64,000 nt of DNA, taken from JAFAGX01 sp963759875 (GTDB lineage Bacteria > Acidobacteriota > Terriglobia > Terriglobales > Acidobacteriaceae). The notes under the pieces are model-generated. The model made no database searches. It was not told the origin of the DNA and saw only the letters and a list, made by a program, of their open reading frames with translations. Position numbers and translations under genes: made by a program. Below are positions 26,197-34,462 of the stretch, piece by piece (within the stretch, counting starts at the first letter, position 1; each line of letters opens with the position of its first letter). The stretch covers positions 558,001-622,000 of the forward strand of contig CAVXBB010000017.1 in NCBI GenBank assembly GCA_963759875.1, given 5' to 3'.

Positions 26197-26553
26197 ATGC
26201 AATACATGTTTCTGATCTATCTCGATGAGAACTCGTTGAGCGAAGCCCAGAGGGCACAGTGTTACTCGGACTCTGCCGCTTATGCCCGAGAACTTCATGC
26301 AAGTGGAAAGCGCGTATCGACGGCGCCATTGCAACCAACTGTAACTGCCACCAGCGTTCGAATTCGGGAAGGCAAGCCCGTTGTGACTGACGGCCCGTTC
26401 GCAGAAACCAGGGAGCAATTGGGCGGTTTTTTCCTAATAGATGCAGAAGATCTCGATGAAGCCATAGAAATTGCGGGAAAGATTCCCGCAGGACGCTGGG
26501 GCACGGTAGAGATACGGCCTATCGTACAAATTCCTGGTCTTCCGCAAAATTAA
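26197..26553 (+). CDS. DGPF/YCII-domain protein partner of ECF42 sigma
   Basis: 118 residues from ATG at 26197. MQYMFLIYLDENSLSEAQRA opens the YCII fold; VTDGPFAETREQLGGFFLID carries the DGPF motif, and DEAIEIAGKIPAGRWGTVEI the conserved end. Divergent from the sigma factor, sharing a 77-bp control region. Family members bind small ligands or are sigma regulon products; enzymatic activity unknown. Confidence 0.9.
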   Translation: MQYMFLIYLDENSLSEAQRAQCYSDSAAYARELHASGKRVSTAPLQPTVTATSVRIREGKPVVTDGPFAETREQLGGFFLIDAEDLDEAIEIAGKIPAGRWGTVEIRPIVQIPGLPQN

Positions 26554-26640
26554 TCTTCAATATGTCGTTCTGGGCGGGGCGGGCGGATGGGTGTGCGCCC
26601 GGATCAGGAAATAATGGTAGTCACTTCCACAAACCACAAA

Positions 26641-27175
26641 TGAAAAGGTTCATTATCACTGGGGCACCGGGTGCAGGCAAAACAGCCATAATCCGTCAAT
26701 TGGAACTCGAAGGGTTCAGCGTAGTTGAAGAGGCGGCTACGGACGTCATTGCCGCGGCGCATGCCCGAGGTACGGCTGAACCCTGGACTGATCCGTCATT
26801 CATTAATGACGTCGCTGATCTGCAAAGGGCGCGTCAGATTCGAACGTCGCACCAACCGGACGAAGTTCAGTTCCACGACCGTTCCGTGGTCTGTACCGCT
26901 GCGCTGGCGGTCTATCTTGGATATCACTTTCTCCGCGTTTCTTACGAGCGAACTGGAACGCATCAAGAACGAAGCGATTTACGAAAAGCGAGTCTTCTTT
27001 ATACGCAATCTCGGCTTTATCACGGCCACTGAGGCGCGGCGGATCAGCTTTGAGGAGACCTTACGTTTTGAAAAGATTCACGAAGACACCTACCGACGCT
27101 TCGGCTTCAAGTTGATGTCAATAGCCCGCAAATCTGCTCGAACGGGTCAGCGCAATCAAAGCGGCAATTCACTAG
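26641..27175 (+). pseudogene. P-loop ATPase (AAA_28-like), degraded by frameshifts
   Basis: The frame from 26641 shows ITGAPGAGKTAIIRQLEL (Walker A) and EEAATDVIAAAHARG. Near 26935 it passes into another frame that continues ELERIKNEAIYEKRVFFIRN and SFEETLRFEKIHEDTYRRFG. The normal C-terminal ending (ERVSAIKAAIH then TAG at 27173) appears in a third phase after about 27110-27135. At least two indels are needed to restore the family sequence, so this is a decaying gene unless the assembly is wrong. Confidence 0.65.
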
Positions 27176-27263
27176 GCAGACCGAAAACGTACCCGCTGTC
27201 CAATTTTCGTGAAGACATGACATGCAGCCCGTTGCTACTGCTAGCGCCGAATATAACCCGGGC

Positions 27264-27785
27264 TTAGTTATGCAGCAGCTTGGCAATCTCGTTTTCGAAA
27301 ACTGAGACGTCGGTGGCGCCAATGTGCTTCGCATAGATGCGGCCGTCCCGTCCTATGACAAAAGCGATTGGTAATCCGAGAATTCCTCCGTATAGTTCTC
27401 CGACTTTTGCGTTGCCCATTACCACCGGATAGTTCATCTTGAAGCGCTGATAATAATCGCGCACCGGTGCGGGCCCGTCGTCCATGGAGACACCGATAAT
27501 CTGCAGGCCTTGCGCACCATACTTTTTTTGCAATTCGACGAAGCGCGGTATCTCCTCGCGGCAGGGATCACACCAGGTCGCCCAGAAATCCAGAAGAACC
27601 ACCTTTCCGCGATAGGTGGAGAGCTCGAGGTGTCCGCCGCTCAAATCAGGCAAAGAGAAATCGGGAGCCAGCGCGGGTTCTGCCTTAACCGCACTTTCCT
27701 TGTCAGACCGGGAAGGACGTGTAAGAAAATAGACTCCGAAGGCGACCGCGACTGCCACGATGCCGATTAGCGACTTCTTGTTCAC
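27264..27785 (-). CDS. TlpA-like thiol-disulfide oxidoreductase
   Basis: 173 residues with an N-terminal membrane anchor (LIGIVAVAVAFGVYFL) and a thioredoxin fold. FWATWCDPCREEIPRF contains the redox-active WCDPC. PVVMGNAKVGELYG then LPIAFVIGRDGRI is the cis-Pro region. Likely reduces or protects cytochrome c or other exported Cys proteins. 17 bp downstream of a rhodanese-like gene in the same direction, so the two are probably one operon. Confidence 0.9.
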   Translation of the reverse strand: MNKKSLIGIVAVAVAFGVYFLTRPSRSDKESAVKAEPALAPDFSLPDLSGGHLELSTYRGKVVLLDFWATWCDPCREEIPRFVELQKKYGAQGLQIIGVSMDDGPAPVRDYYQRFKMNYPVVMGNAKVGELYGGILGLPIAFVIGRDGRIYAKHIGATDVSVFENEIAKLLHN

Positions 27786-27802
27786 GGAATGGTCCGCGGC
27801 TC

Positions 27803-28276
27803 TTAATCGCCTTTCGCCACAGGGTATCCTTTGTCCACCCAGTCAGTGCCGAAGTTGTTGGCGATGTAGAGAACCCTTACGTTCGTAAACCCCAGAGCAT
27901 GCAAGGCATCATCCGCCGGCTTTACGTTGGGACAATGGCTCCAGGGGCAACACCCGCAATAAATGACGATGAATTTGTTCCGAGGCAGGGGTTCGACACG
28001 TTTTCGCAGCCGCTGGAGACCGTCATCTGTGGACGCGGCGCCGATGTACTCGGACGCAGGAATGTGCGCCTGCGAATAAAGCACATGCGAGCCAACTTGA
28101 AGCATCAGCGGCTTCTCACCCTTGGAAGACTTAAGAACTTTGACCAGTTCATCAGGGCTGATCAGCCGTGAGCTCGGTACAAGGCTTGCCTGATAACCAA
28201 AAGCCAGGCTAACCAGCAGGGTTGAGAGAACCGAAACCGTCAGAAGGATTTTGTGATTTAGGAAGGTACGATTCAT
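27803..28276 (-). CDS. Secreted rhodanese-like protein
   Basis: 157 residues with a signal sequence (LTVSVLSTLLVSLAFGYQ). ISPDELVKVLKS and HIPASEYIGAAS are the rhodanese fold; the active loop reads IVIYCGCCPWSHCPNVKPA, with the catalytic Cys in a Cys-rich variant. Such proteins occur with TlpA-like oxidoreductases, suggesting a role in periplasmic sulfur or thiol chemistry. Substrate unknown. Confidence 0.8.
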   Translation of the reverse strand: MNRTFLNHKILLTVSVLSTLLVSLAFGYQASLVPSSRLISPDELVKVLKSSKGEKPLMLQVGSHVLYSQAHIPASEYIGAASTDDGLQRLRKRVEPLPRNKFIVIYCGCCPWSHCPNVKPADDALHALGFTNVRVLYIANNFGTDWVDKGYPVAKGD

Positions 28277-28596
28277 TTGATCTCTGTTCGCATTATTAAT
28301 TTCGGATCAGTGCTTCCGCAACAATATTGATCATCACGCACGTACTCCGAAGCACTGCGCCTACATCGTAGACCTCTTTGCGAACCGCTGCTCTTCCGAA
28401 GCTTGAGCACACCGAATGGCATCCATAGCCTGCATGAGAACGCCTTGCGATGAAGCAGTGCTGCGATCGCGTGGCTCATGATCCGACCGCACGAGGCCTT
28501 ATTTCCCCAAAGCTGAACTGCTTTTCAGTGACGGGAATAATTGTGCCCGCCGAAACTTCTAATCTCGTGTAGCATCCATTGCTTACGAGGTTCAAT
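28277..28596. other. Divergent intergenic region
   Basis: About 320 bp between the rhodanese gene (leftward) and the DoxX-like gene (rightward), so it should hold the promoters of both. A leftward frame at 28273-28479 has poor composition and was not accepted. No clear repeat or RNA gene seen. Confidence 0.4.
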
Positions 28597-29103
28597 ATGG
28601 CGACGAACGCAACCCCAATACGAAATGGGATGACCGGAGTGGCCCATCAACCACAAGCGGCAAACGGTCTGGCAATCGTGCGGCTGACGATTGGCGCGAT
28701 GTTCGTGTGGGTCTTCTTCGAAAATCTGGGAAAAGGTCTCTATACTCCCGGGGGCTACGCTGGCCTCATCAACTACTACATCACACACGGTCATTCGCCG
28801 GCCGCCTGGAAAGCAGTCATGGCTCTGGCTGCGAGCCACGCTGCGATGGCGGCTCCCATGCAAGCAGTGACCGAAATCTCACTGGGTGTTCTCCTGATCC
28901 TTGGTTTGCTCACAAGGCCGGTCGCGTTTGTGGCGTTCCTGTATCTTGGAAGTCTTTGGATGTCGGAGTGGGGCACCGCGTGGATCTGGGAACTGCTGGT
29001 TCCGGTACTCGCATCGCTGGCGCTGTCGGTGGGAAGCGCAGGCCGGACCTGGGGCGTCGACGGCTGGCTGGCGCGCCGTTGGCCGTCCGCGCCGTGGTGG
29101 TGA
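28597..29103 (+). CDS. DoxX/DoxD-family membrane protein
   Basis: 168 residues. The ATG at 28597 has GAGG 6 bases upstream. Four membrane helices are visible: VRLTIGAMFVWVFFENLG, then a loop with NYYITHGHSPAAW, VTEISLGVLLILGLL, PVAFVAFLYLGSLWM, LLVPVLASLALSV. The family (DoxX, TQO subunit) is linked to thiosulfate or redox chemistry, but many members are uncharacterised. Upstream of a GT2 gene by 10 bp. Confidence 0.8.
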   Translation: MATNATPIRNGMTGVAHQPQAANGLAIVRLTIGAMFVWVFFENLGKGLYTPGGYAGLINYYITHGHSPAAWKAVMALAASHAAMAAPMQAVTEISLGVLLILGLLTRPVAFVAFLYLGSLWMSEWGTAWIWELLVPVLASLALSVGSAGRTWGVDGWLARRWPSAPWW

Positions 29104-29113
29104 TTTAAGCCAA

Positions 29114-29821
29114 GTGCGAGTGTCTGTCATCATTCCAACGCATAACGAAGCTTCGGCTATTGGCCGCGTTCTCGCCGATGTTCCGAAAGATCTCGTTACC
29201 GAGGTCTTGGTTGTCGACAGCAACTCAACTGACGGCACGCCTGACATCGCGGCCAGAATGGGAGCGCGCATCATTAATGAACCTCGACGCGGATATGGCC
29301 GTGCATGTCTGACAGGGCTCGCTAGCGCCGATGCTCCCGATGTGGTCGTGTTTCTCGACGGCGATTACAGTGATCGGCCGGCTGAACTACCGCTTCTTCT
29401 CGCTCCCATAATCGAACGCCGCGCGGATATCACGCTAGGTTCGCGCCTCGGCAAAAAACGCATTCCCGGCGCATTACCGTGGCATGCTGGCTTTGGTAAT
29501 TGGCTCGCCGCCAGTTTGATCGGACTTCTGTATGGTGTGAGGATCAGTGACCTCGGCCCATTCCGCGCCGCACGTGCCGATGTCCTCCGTGAACTCGCGC
29601 TTGAAGAGGTCACCTACGGTTGGGCAGTGGAAATGATTTTAAAAGGCGCCCTCCACGGATTCCGGATCGTCGAGGTGCCAGTCAGCTATTATCCGCGCAT
29701 TGGGAAATCCAAAATCAGCGGCACCTTGAAGGGATCGCTTGGAGCGGCATGGTTCATTCTTAGTCGCATCGCGAGTTATTATTTTCGGCGTCGACGGGCT
29801 GGCGCACCGCGGCCGGCGTGA
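29114..29821 (+). CDS. Family 2 glycosyltransferase (DPM/GtrB-like)
   Basis: About 235 residues from GTG at 29114. VSVIIPTHNEASAIGRVL and VLVVDSNSTDGTPDIAARMG are the GT2 nucleotide-binding region; FLDGDYSDRPAEL gives a DxD-like site; ISDLGPFRAARADVL matches a conserved GT2 loop. No long C-terminal membrane domain, only a short hydrophobic end. Probably transfers a sugar to polyprenyl phosphate (inference from family). Start chosen because the frame upstream runs through the DoxX gene. Confidence 0.85.
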   Translation: MRVSVIIPTHNEASAIGRVLADVPKDLVTEVLVVDSNSTDGTPDIAARMGARIINEPRRGYGRACLTGLASADAPDVVVFLDGDYSDRPAELPLLLAPIIERRADITLGSRLGKKRIPGALPWHAGFGNWLAASLIGLLYGVRISDLGPFRAARADVLRELALEEVTYGWAVEMILKGALHGFRIVEVPVSYYPRIGKSKISGTLKGSLGAAWFILSRIASYYFRRRRAGAPRPA

Positions 29822-29982
29822 AGTGCGAGAGTCTTTCGCTATGTAAGCTCAGTGAGCGATATGGCAATTTATCATCAACAATCCCAAAGTTTCCGAGGTT
29901 TATGGGCTATACGGATGTAGCTGTTGTTAACACGACTACACTAGCTATCTTTGTATTAATCACTCCAGAGCATTCGTGAGCT

Positions 29983-30714
29983 ATGGGATCCTCGAACCAG
30001 ACTGCGGAGAGCCTGCCAAATCGGGACCGCACGCTGGTCATCATGGCCAAAGCGCCGAAGCCAGGTATGGTCAAAACCAGGTTGGCGCAGTGCCTCCCTT
30101 CGTCTGCTGTTACCGAACTTTATCGCTGCCTTTTGGCTGACACGATCGCACTGGCACAGTCGCTGGGTAACGTCGAGGTTGCCATTATGTGCCCCGCATC
30201 GGACGTGAACGATCTAAAGCGCGTGGTCGGCAATTCAATCCGCGTTGTACCGCAGACGGGCGAGGGCCTCGCCGCAGGCCTAACCTCGGTTTTCGCGCAT
30301 TTCGCGATGACTGGTCGGCAGCGCATCATCGCCTTCAATAGCGACAGCCCACATCTGCCGGCGTCTGTGTTAGAGAGTGCATTCGCAGCTCTCGCTACGT
30401 GCGATCTGGTTGTCGGACCAACACACGATGGCGGTTACTATCTGGTTGGGGCCAAAGCCACGCATCCCGGGCTTTTCGATGGAGATGGGATGGGAACCTC
30501 GAATGCGCTTGAGACCCTGCTCGCACGCGTTCGAATGCTGGGGCTTTCAGTGCGCCTCACAGATCCTTTTTACGATATCGACGTGGCATCGGACTTGATG
30601 AGGCTCGACGCGGAACTGCGGCTCGATCCGCCGAAAGCGCCACGAACCGCCGCATGGTTGGCGCAATGGAGAGAAGTGCTGGCGCAATTCAATCCCGGCG
30701 TCCAAGCTCTGTGA
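29983..30714 (+). CDS. DUF2064 glycosyltransferase-like protein
   Basis: 243 residues. TLVIMAKAPKPGMVKTRLAQ and FNSDSPHLPASVLESAFAAL with DLVVGPTHDGGYYLVGAK are the signature of the TIGR04282/DUF2064 nucleotidyl- or glycosyltransferase family. The last base of its stop region overlaps the GTG of the next gene (GTGA), so translation is coupled. The family is usually next to GT2 and membrane glycosyltransferases, as here. Confidence 0.9.
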   Translation: MGSSNQTAESLPNRDRTLVIMAKAPKPGMVKTRLAQCLPSSAVTELYRCLLADTIALAQSLGNVEVAIMCPASDVNDLKRVVGNSIRVVPQTGEGLAAGLTSVFAHFAMTGRQRIIAFNSDSPHLPASVLESAFAALATCDLVVGPTHDGGYYLVGAKATHPGLFDGDGMGTSNALETLLARVRMLGLSVRLTDPFYDIDVASDLMRLDAELRLDPPKAPRTAAWLAQWREVLAQFNPGVQAL

Positions 30715-31973
30715 GGCTGACCCCATCGCGCAGGCGCTACATTCTCGGTGCCATCATGCTAGTGGCGCTGGCAATCTGCTCACGCAATTTCAGCGCCCGC
30801 GGTGCACCATCCTTTATCATTCCACTGACAGTTGCCGGAATCGCGTACCTCCTCTCCATCCGAGAGTTCTTCTCGAGATCAAAAGTCGCGAAGCGCGTCA
30901 TCGTGGTCGGCCTATTGTTGGCTGCTGCTTGGCAGGTCCTTTTTCTACGTTTGCCGCCGGGTGCAGATGATGACATTCACCGATATGTCTGGGATGGCCG
31001 TGTGCAGCGCCTCGGCTACAACCCCTATATTGTCATCCCTAGCGATCCAGCGTTCAGCGGTTTGCACACCCCCGAAACCCGAACGCTGAACCACCCGGAT
31101 TTACCGAGCCTATATCCAGCGGGCGCTGAGCTTTTCTTCCGCGTCGTTACAGCGATTCACGAGTCGACCTTTGCAATGAAAGTGGCGTTTGTACTTTGCG
31201 CTTGGGCAATTGTTCTCGTGTTGCTCGATGTCTTGCATCGTAGTGGCGACGGAGCGCATTGGGTTCTGGCTTTTGCCTGGAATCCATTGCTCGCGATTGA
31301 GGTGGCGGGCAGTGGTCATATCGATATAGTTGGTGCGCTGCTGCTTTTGATGTCCTTCGCCGCGTTGGAGCGTCGCTGGCGTGCAATCGCAGCCCTGGCG
31401 TTTGGGCTGGCTATTTCAGTGAAATTCCTCCCCATTGTATTGCTGCCACTCTATTGGAGGCGTGTCCGTGTACGCGACGCGGCACTGGCAGCACTCGTGG
31501 TTGGACTCATGTATGTTCCATTTCTCAATCACGGCCGGATGCCGATCGGCTCGCTCGGCACTTACGTCCAAAGTTTCCGGTTCAATGATCCCGTTTTTGC
31601 AACGCTCGAGCGAGTGGTGTCTCCACAAACTTCGACAGGGATTGCAGTGCTCGTCGGCTTGTTGACCGCAATCTGGACGCGGAGAAGGCCGTCTGCTTCC
31701 GCCGACGCATTTGCCTGGCCCATGGCCGCATCGCTTCTGTGTGCACCGGTCGTGTATCCCTGGTACTTGCTTTGGATGCTGCCGTTCCTGCGATCGGCCT
31801 CGACGTTGCCGATCATCATCTGGACTGTAAGCATCATCCCTACTTACTATGTTTGGCATCTGCGCACAGTCGGTCGTCCGTGGATAGTTCCTGGCTGGAT
31901 TATGCTGCTGGAATACGGATCGGTTGCGCTAGCGGCTGCAATAATGGGGTTGCGCCGGATGAAACGAACCTGA
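30711..31973 (+). CDS. Polytopic membrane mannosyltransferase-like protein
   Basis: 420 residues from GTG at 30711. About 10-11 membrane helices (for example RYILGAIMLVALAICS, VIVVGLLLAAAWQVLF, MKVAFVLCAWAIVLVL, HIDIVGALLLLMSFAAL). The short loop GADDDIHRYVWDGRVQRLGY carries a DDD acidic motif as in GT-C mannosyltransferases of the ALG3/GT87 type. Coupled to the DUF2064 gene; together with GT2 it likely glycosylates a lipid or exported protein (inference). Confidence 0.82.
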   Translation: MRLTPSRRRYILGAIMLVALAICSRNFSARGAPSFIIPLTVAGIAYLLSIREFFSRSKVAKRVIVVGLLLAAAWQVLFLRLPPGADDDIHRYVWDGRVQRLGYNPYIVIPSDPAFSGLHTPETRTLNHPDLPSLYPAGAELFFRVVTAIHESTFAMKVAFVLCAWAIVLVLLDVLHRSGDGAHWVLAFAWNPLLAIEVAGSGHIDIVGALLLLMSFAALERRWRAIAALAFGLAISVKFLPIVLLPLYWRRVRVRDAALAALVVGLMYVPFLNHGRMPIGSLGTYVQSFRFNDPVFATLERVVSPQTSTGIAVLVGLLTAIWTRRRPSASADAFAWPMAASLLCAPVVYPWYLLWMLPFLRSASTLPIIIWTVSIIPTYYVWHLRTVGRPWIVPGWIMLLEYGSVALAAAIMGLRRMKRT

Positions 31974-32282
31974 ATACGCCCCGTTTAGCCCGCATCCTTC
32001 GTAAACATCCTTCGCAAATAAGGTTGGAAAAAATGGGGAAGGACCGGCTCATACGCTGCCGGAAAAAGCCGGTTTAAGTACCTGCAGACGCTGAAAGTTC
32101 TTGCTTAGTGGCAAGCACTTTCGCAGCGATGAAGCGCTGCGACACCCAAAACCGGCGTTTTGCCAGTCTTGTGAGCCGTGCCATGGCGGGCGTAACTAAA
32201 ATTAACTCCGCGCGCGCACACGCAATTCATGTATGCTCTCATCCTACCCTGGGTCCATTCAATTCACCGAGGAGCGACCTCC
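31974..32282. other. Intergenic region, nothing clear
   Basis: About 310 bp between the glycosyltransferase and a secreted protein. I see only short degenerate repeats of GCCGG near 32060-32075. The next gene has a GGAGCG ribosome-binding site at about 10 bases. No RNA gene recognised. Confidence 0.35.
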
Positions 32283-33017
32283 ATGACAAACAGCCATGCG
32301 AGAGTTATTCGTCTTCTGAGTTTCGCTGTACTGGTGCTCAGTGCAACTTCTTGGGCGCAACAGCGTCCACCAATTCTCGAACAGATCGCCAAGACCTATG
32401 GCCTCGATTCGTGGAATCAAATCGATGCGATCCGCTACACCTGGAACGGAGAAATTGCCGGACTCTTTAAAGCTTCCCGCACCTGGGAATGGGAGCCCAA
32501 AACCGGCAAGGTCTCCTTCGAGGGGAAAGACAAGGACGGCAAACCGGTCAAGGTTACCTACATGCGATCGGAGATCAACGCACAAGCTGACGATCTGAAG
32601 AAGCAAACCGATGCGGGTTTCACCAACGATAATTATTGGCTCCTGTTCCCCTTACACGCTTACTGGGACACCAGCGCCACCGTCACCGATGAGGGCATGA
32701 AAAAACTGCCGACCGGCGCTGGTTCAGCCACATTGGTGTCAGTGAAGTATGGCTCGGAACTCGGCGGCTACACGCCCGGCGACACCTGGGAACTCTACGT
32801 CGGCAAAGATAACCGCGTCGAGTACCTTGTCTTCCACCACGGCGGGGACAAAAAGCCGAGCGTGGTCAATGCAACCTGGACGGGCTACAAAAAAGCGGGC
32901 CCGCTGCTCATCTCAACCGAGCACCGTGGCAACGCCGACGGCAAGCCCCTGCACATCTTCATGACCGATGTGGCCGTCAAGGTGACGGGTTCAGACGCCT
33001 GGATGGAAGCGAAATAA
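32283..33017 (+). CDS. Secreted hypothetical protein
   Basis: 244 residues with a signal peptide (VIRLLSFAVLVLSATSWAQ). The mature part is rich in W and K (WNQIDAIRYTWNGEI, RTWEWEPKTGKVSF, NYWLLFPLHAYWDTS). It resembles a LolA-like or DUF6503-type lipocalin-like beta fold in layout, but I cannot place it firmly. Function unknown. Confidence 0.6.
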   Translation: MTNSHARVIRLLSFAVLVLSATSWAQQRPPILEQIAKTYGLDSWNQIDAIRYTWNGEIAGLFKASRTWEWEPKTGKVSFEGKDKDGKPVKVTYMRSEINAQADDLKKQTDAGFTNDNYWLLFPLHAYWDTSATVTDEGMKKLPTGAGSATLVSVKYGSELGGYTPGDTWELYVGKDNRVEYLVFHHGGDKKPSVVNATWTGYKKAGPLLISTEHRGNADGKPLHIFMTDVAVKVTGSDAWMEAK

Positions 33018-33108
33018 ACTGCGCACGGTGATCTCGTGGCGTGCGTCATCCGATACTGTGCGAAAGGGTGGGAGACAGAGACTTGGTTTCCAGAATTTCA
33101 AGCCCTAA

Positions 33109-33267
33109 ATCTCCGCCTCCCAGAAAGCCGAATTGCTGGATGCAGTTTGGGAAAGCCTAGAAGCCGGCGCACTGTCGTTGACGGACGCGCAACGCGCGGA
33201 GCTGGATCAGGGCATCGAGCGGCCTGGTGCCCCAGGTTCCGCGAGCGATGCCGGCGAGCTAACCTAG
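33109..33267 (+). pseudogene. Antitoxin (addiction module, TIGR02574-like) fragment
   Basis: In frame 33109-33267: SQKAELLDAVWESLEAGALS, LTDAQRAELDQGIE, then an odd end. The motif LLDAVWESLE...LTxAQRxELDxxIE is that of RelB/Phd-type antitoxin components of the addiction-module family. The start codon is missing (TAA immediately upstream), and no toxin follows. Remnant of a lost toxin-antitoxin locus. Confidence 0.5.
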
Positions 33268-33298
33268 GATCAATCGAAGTTCCTGCCTTCGGGCCGGG

Positions 33299-33331
33299 TC
33301 CCACGTTTGCCAAGAGCGGGCAAACGTGGGG
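33299..33331. repeat. Palindromic repeat
   Basis: CCCACGTTTGCC and GGCAAACGTGGG are inverted repeats separated by about 6 bases, an almost perfect hairpin. Such palindromes occur repeatedly in acidobacterial intergenic DNA and may serve as a transcription terminator or a REP-like element. Located between the antitoxin fragment and the end of the radical SAM gene. Confidence 0.55.
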
Positions 33332-33395
33332 CACCCCAGATTGAAGCTGAGTTCTCGTTTCTGGAGTTCTACTTCCCGCCTCCAGCCGCATCAGA

Positions 33396-34454
33396 CTATC
33401 TCGCAATCACCACCGTTGTGCAGGAACTGCTCAGCTTGGGCAGATCGCGATCAGCCGCCATGCGGATCGGCAGGCTCGGGCGCTCCCCGCGAACGATCGG
33501 ACAATAGTAGTCCGGCTGCATCAGCGCGCGCTGCAAGCGTCGACGCCCGGCACAGCCTCCATGACACGACTCCCGGAACTCGCAGGGCTGGCAAGCGTCG
33601 GGAAGTGTGCGCGCTTGCTGGAATGGTGCGGATTCTAAAATATCGAGCCCCATCGAGATCAAATCCGACAGCGGCTCTCCTGATCCCGGCCAATACACGC
33701 AGGGTTGCGTAGTCCCTCGCGGCGTCACTCGTACCGTGCCTACGCCACATCCCCCGTGCAGCGGCTGGAGACCCGCCATCGCTCGAACCAGCGGCTCGCC
33801 GATGGCAATTACGTCCGTTTCCGCAAATAGGCGTCGGAACCCGTCCCAGTATTCTTCATAGCTGAGCGCATAGATGTCCGATTGCACGGCCTGGTACACG
33901 TTCACACGCAAAGGAGCGTCAAACTGTTTGGCCACTCGCGCCACATCCGCTAGCCGCAAATAGTTCGGCTTCATCATGACGGCGATGATGGTCACGGGAA
34001 TTCCTAGCCGCCTACATCGCTCTGCCTGCTGGTGAATCAGCTCCCAATTGCCGTTTCCGCGCTGTGCATCCTGCTCGCCTTCGGTTGGGTAATCGAGAGA
34101 AAACTCGATATCGTGGAACGCACGCAGTTCGCTGTCCTCCAAAACAGCAACACTATGACCGTTGGAAGTGATGGTGAGCTTCACCGGCTTCGTTTGCAGA
34201 TAGGCTAGTATCGCCTTGAAGTCCGGATGCATGCCGTTCTCGCCGGTGCCCAGGTTCACAGAGCGGATGGGCAGCCGTTCTATTACTGACTTCACTTGAT
34301 CGAGCGAGAGGCGGTCGGCGCGAGTCGGATCGCGGTAGCAGAATGCGCACGCGAGATTGCACTCGTTAGTTAGGCCAAGCCCGAGGGAAATACCAGTATG
34401 TCGCGGCACATCGTGAAATGTGGATCCCAAACTTTGGGCTGAGACCTTGGCCAT
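33396..34454 (-). CDS. Radical SAM protein with SPASM-like C-terminus
   Basis: 352 residues from ATG at 34454. CNLACAFCYRD is the CxxxCxxC cluster-binding motif of radical SAM enzymes. Later SVNLGTGENGMHPDF, LTITSNGHSVAV and SLDYPTEGEQ follow the fold; the C-terminal CQPCEFRESCHGGCAGR is a SPASM-type cysteine cluster. Enzymes of this class modify peptides, proteins or small molecules. The methyltransferase gene ends just before it (9 bp), indicating an operon; the target is not visible. Confidence 0.85.
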   Translation of the reverse strand: MAKVSAQSLGSTFHDVPRHTGISLGLGLTNECNLACAFCYRDPTRADRLSLDQVKSVIERLPIRSVNLGTGENGMHPDFKAILAYLQTKPVKLTITSNGHSVAVLEDSELRAFHDIEFSLDYPTEGEQDAQRGNGNWELIHQQAERCRRLGIPVTIIAVMMKPNYLRLADVARVAKQFDAPLRVNVYQAVQSDIYALSYEEYWDGFRRLFAETDVIAIGEPLVRAMAGLQPLHGGCGVGTVRVTPRGTTQPCVYWPGSGEPLSDLISMGLDILESAPFQQARTLPDACQPCEFRESCHGGCAGRRRLQRALMQPDYYCPIVRGERPSLPIRMAADRDLPKLSSSCTTVVIAR

Positions 34455-34462
34455 GTCCAATC

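Noticed and set aside
28273..28479. Leftward 68-codon frame between rhodanese and DoxX
   Set aside because: Overlaps the start of the rhodanese gene and has unlikely composition.
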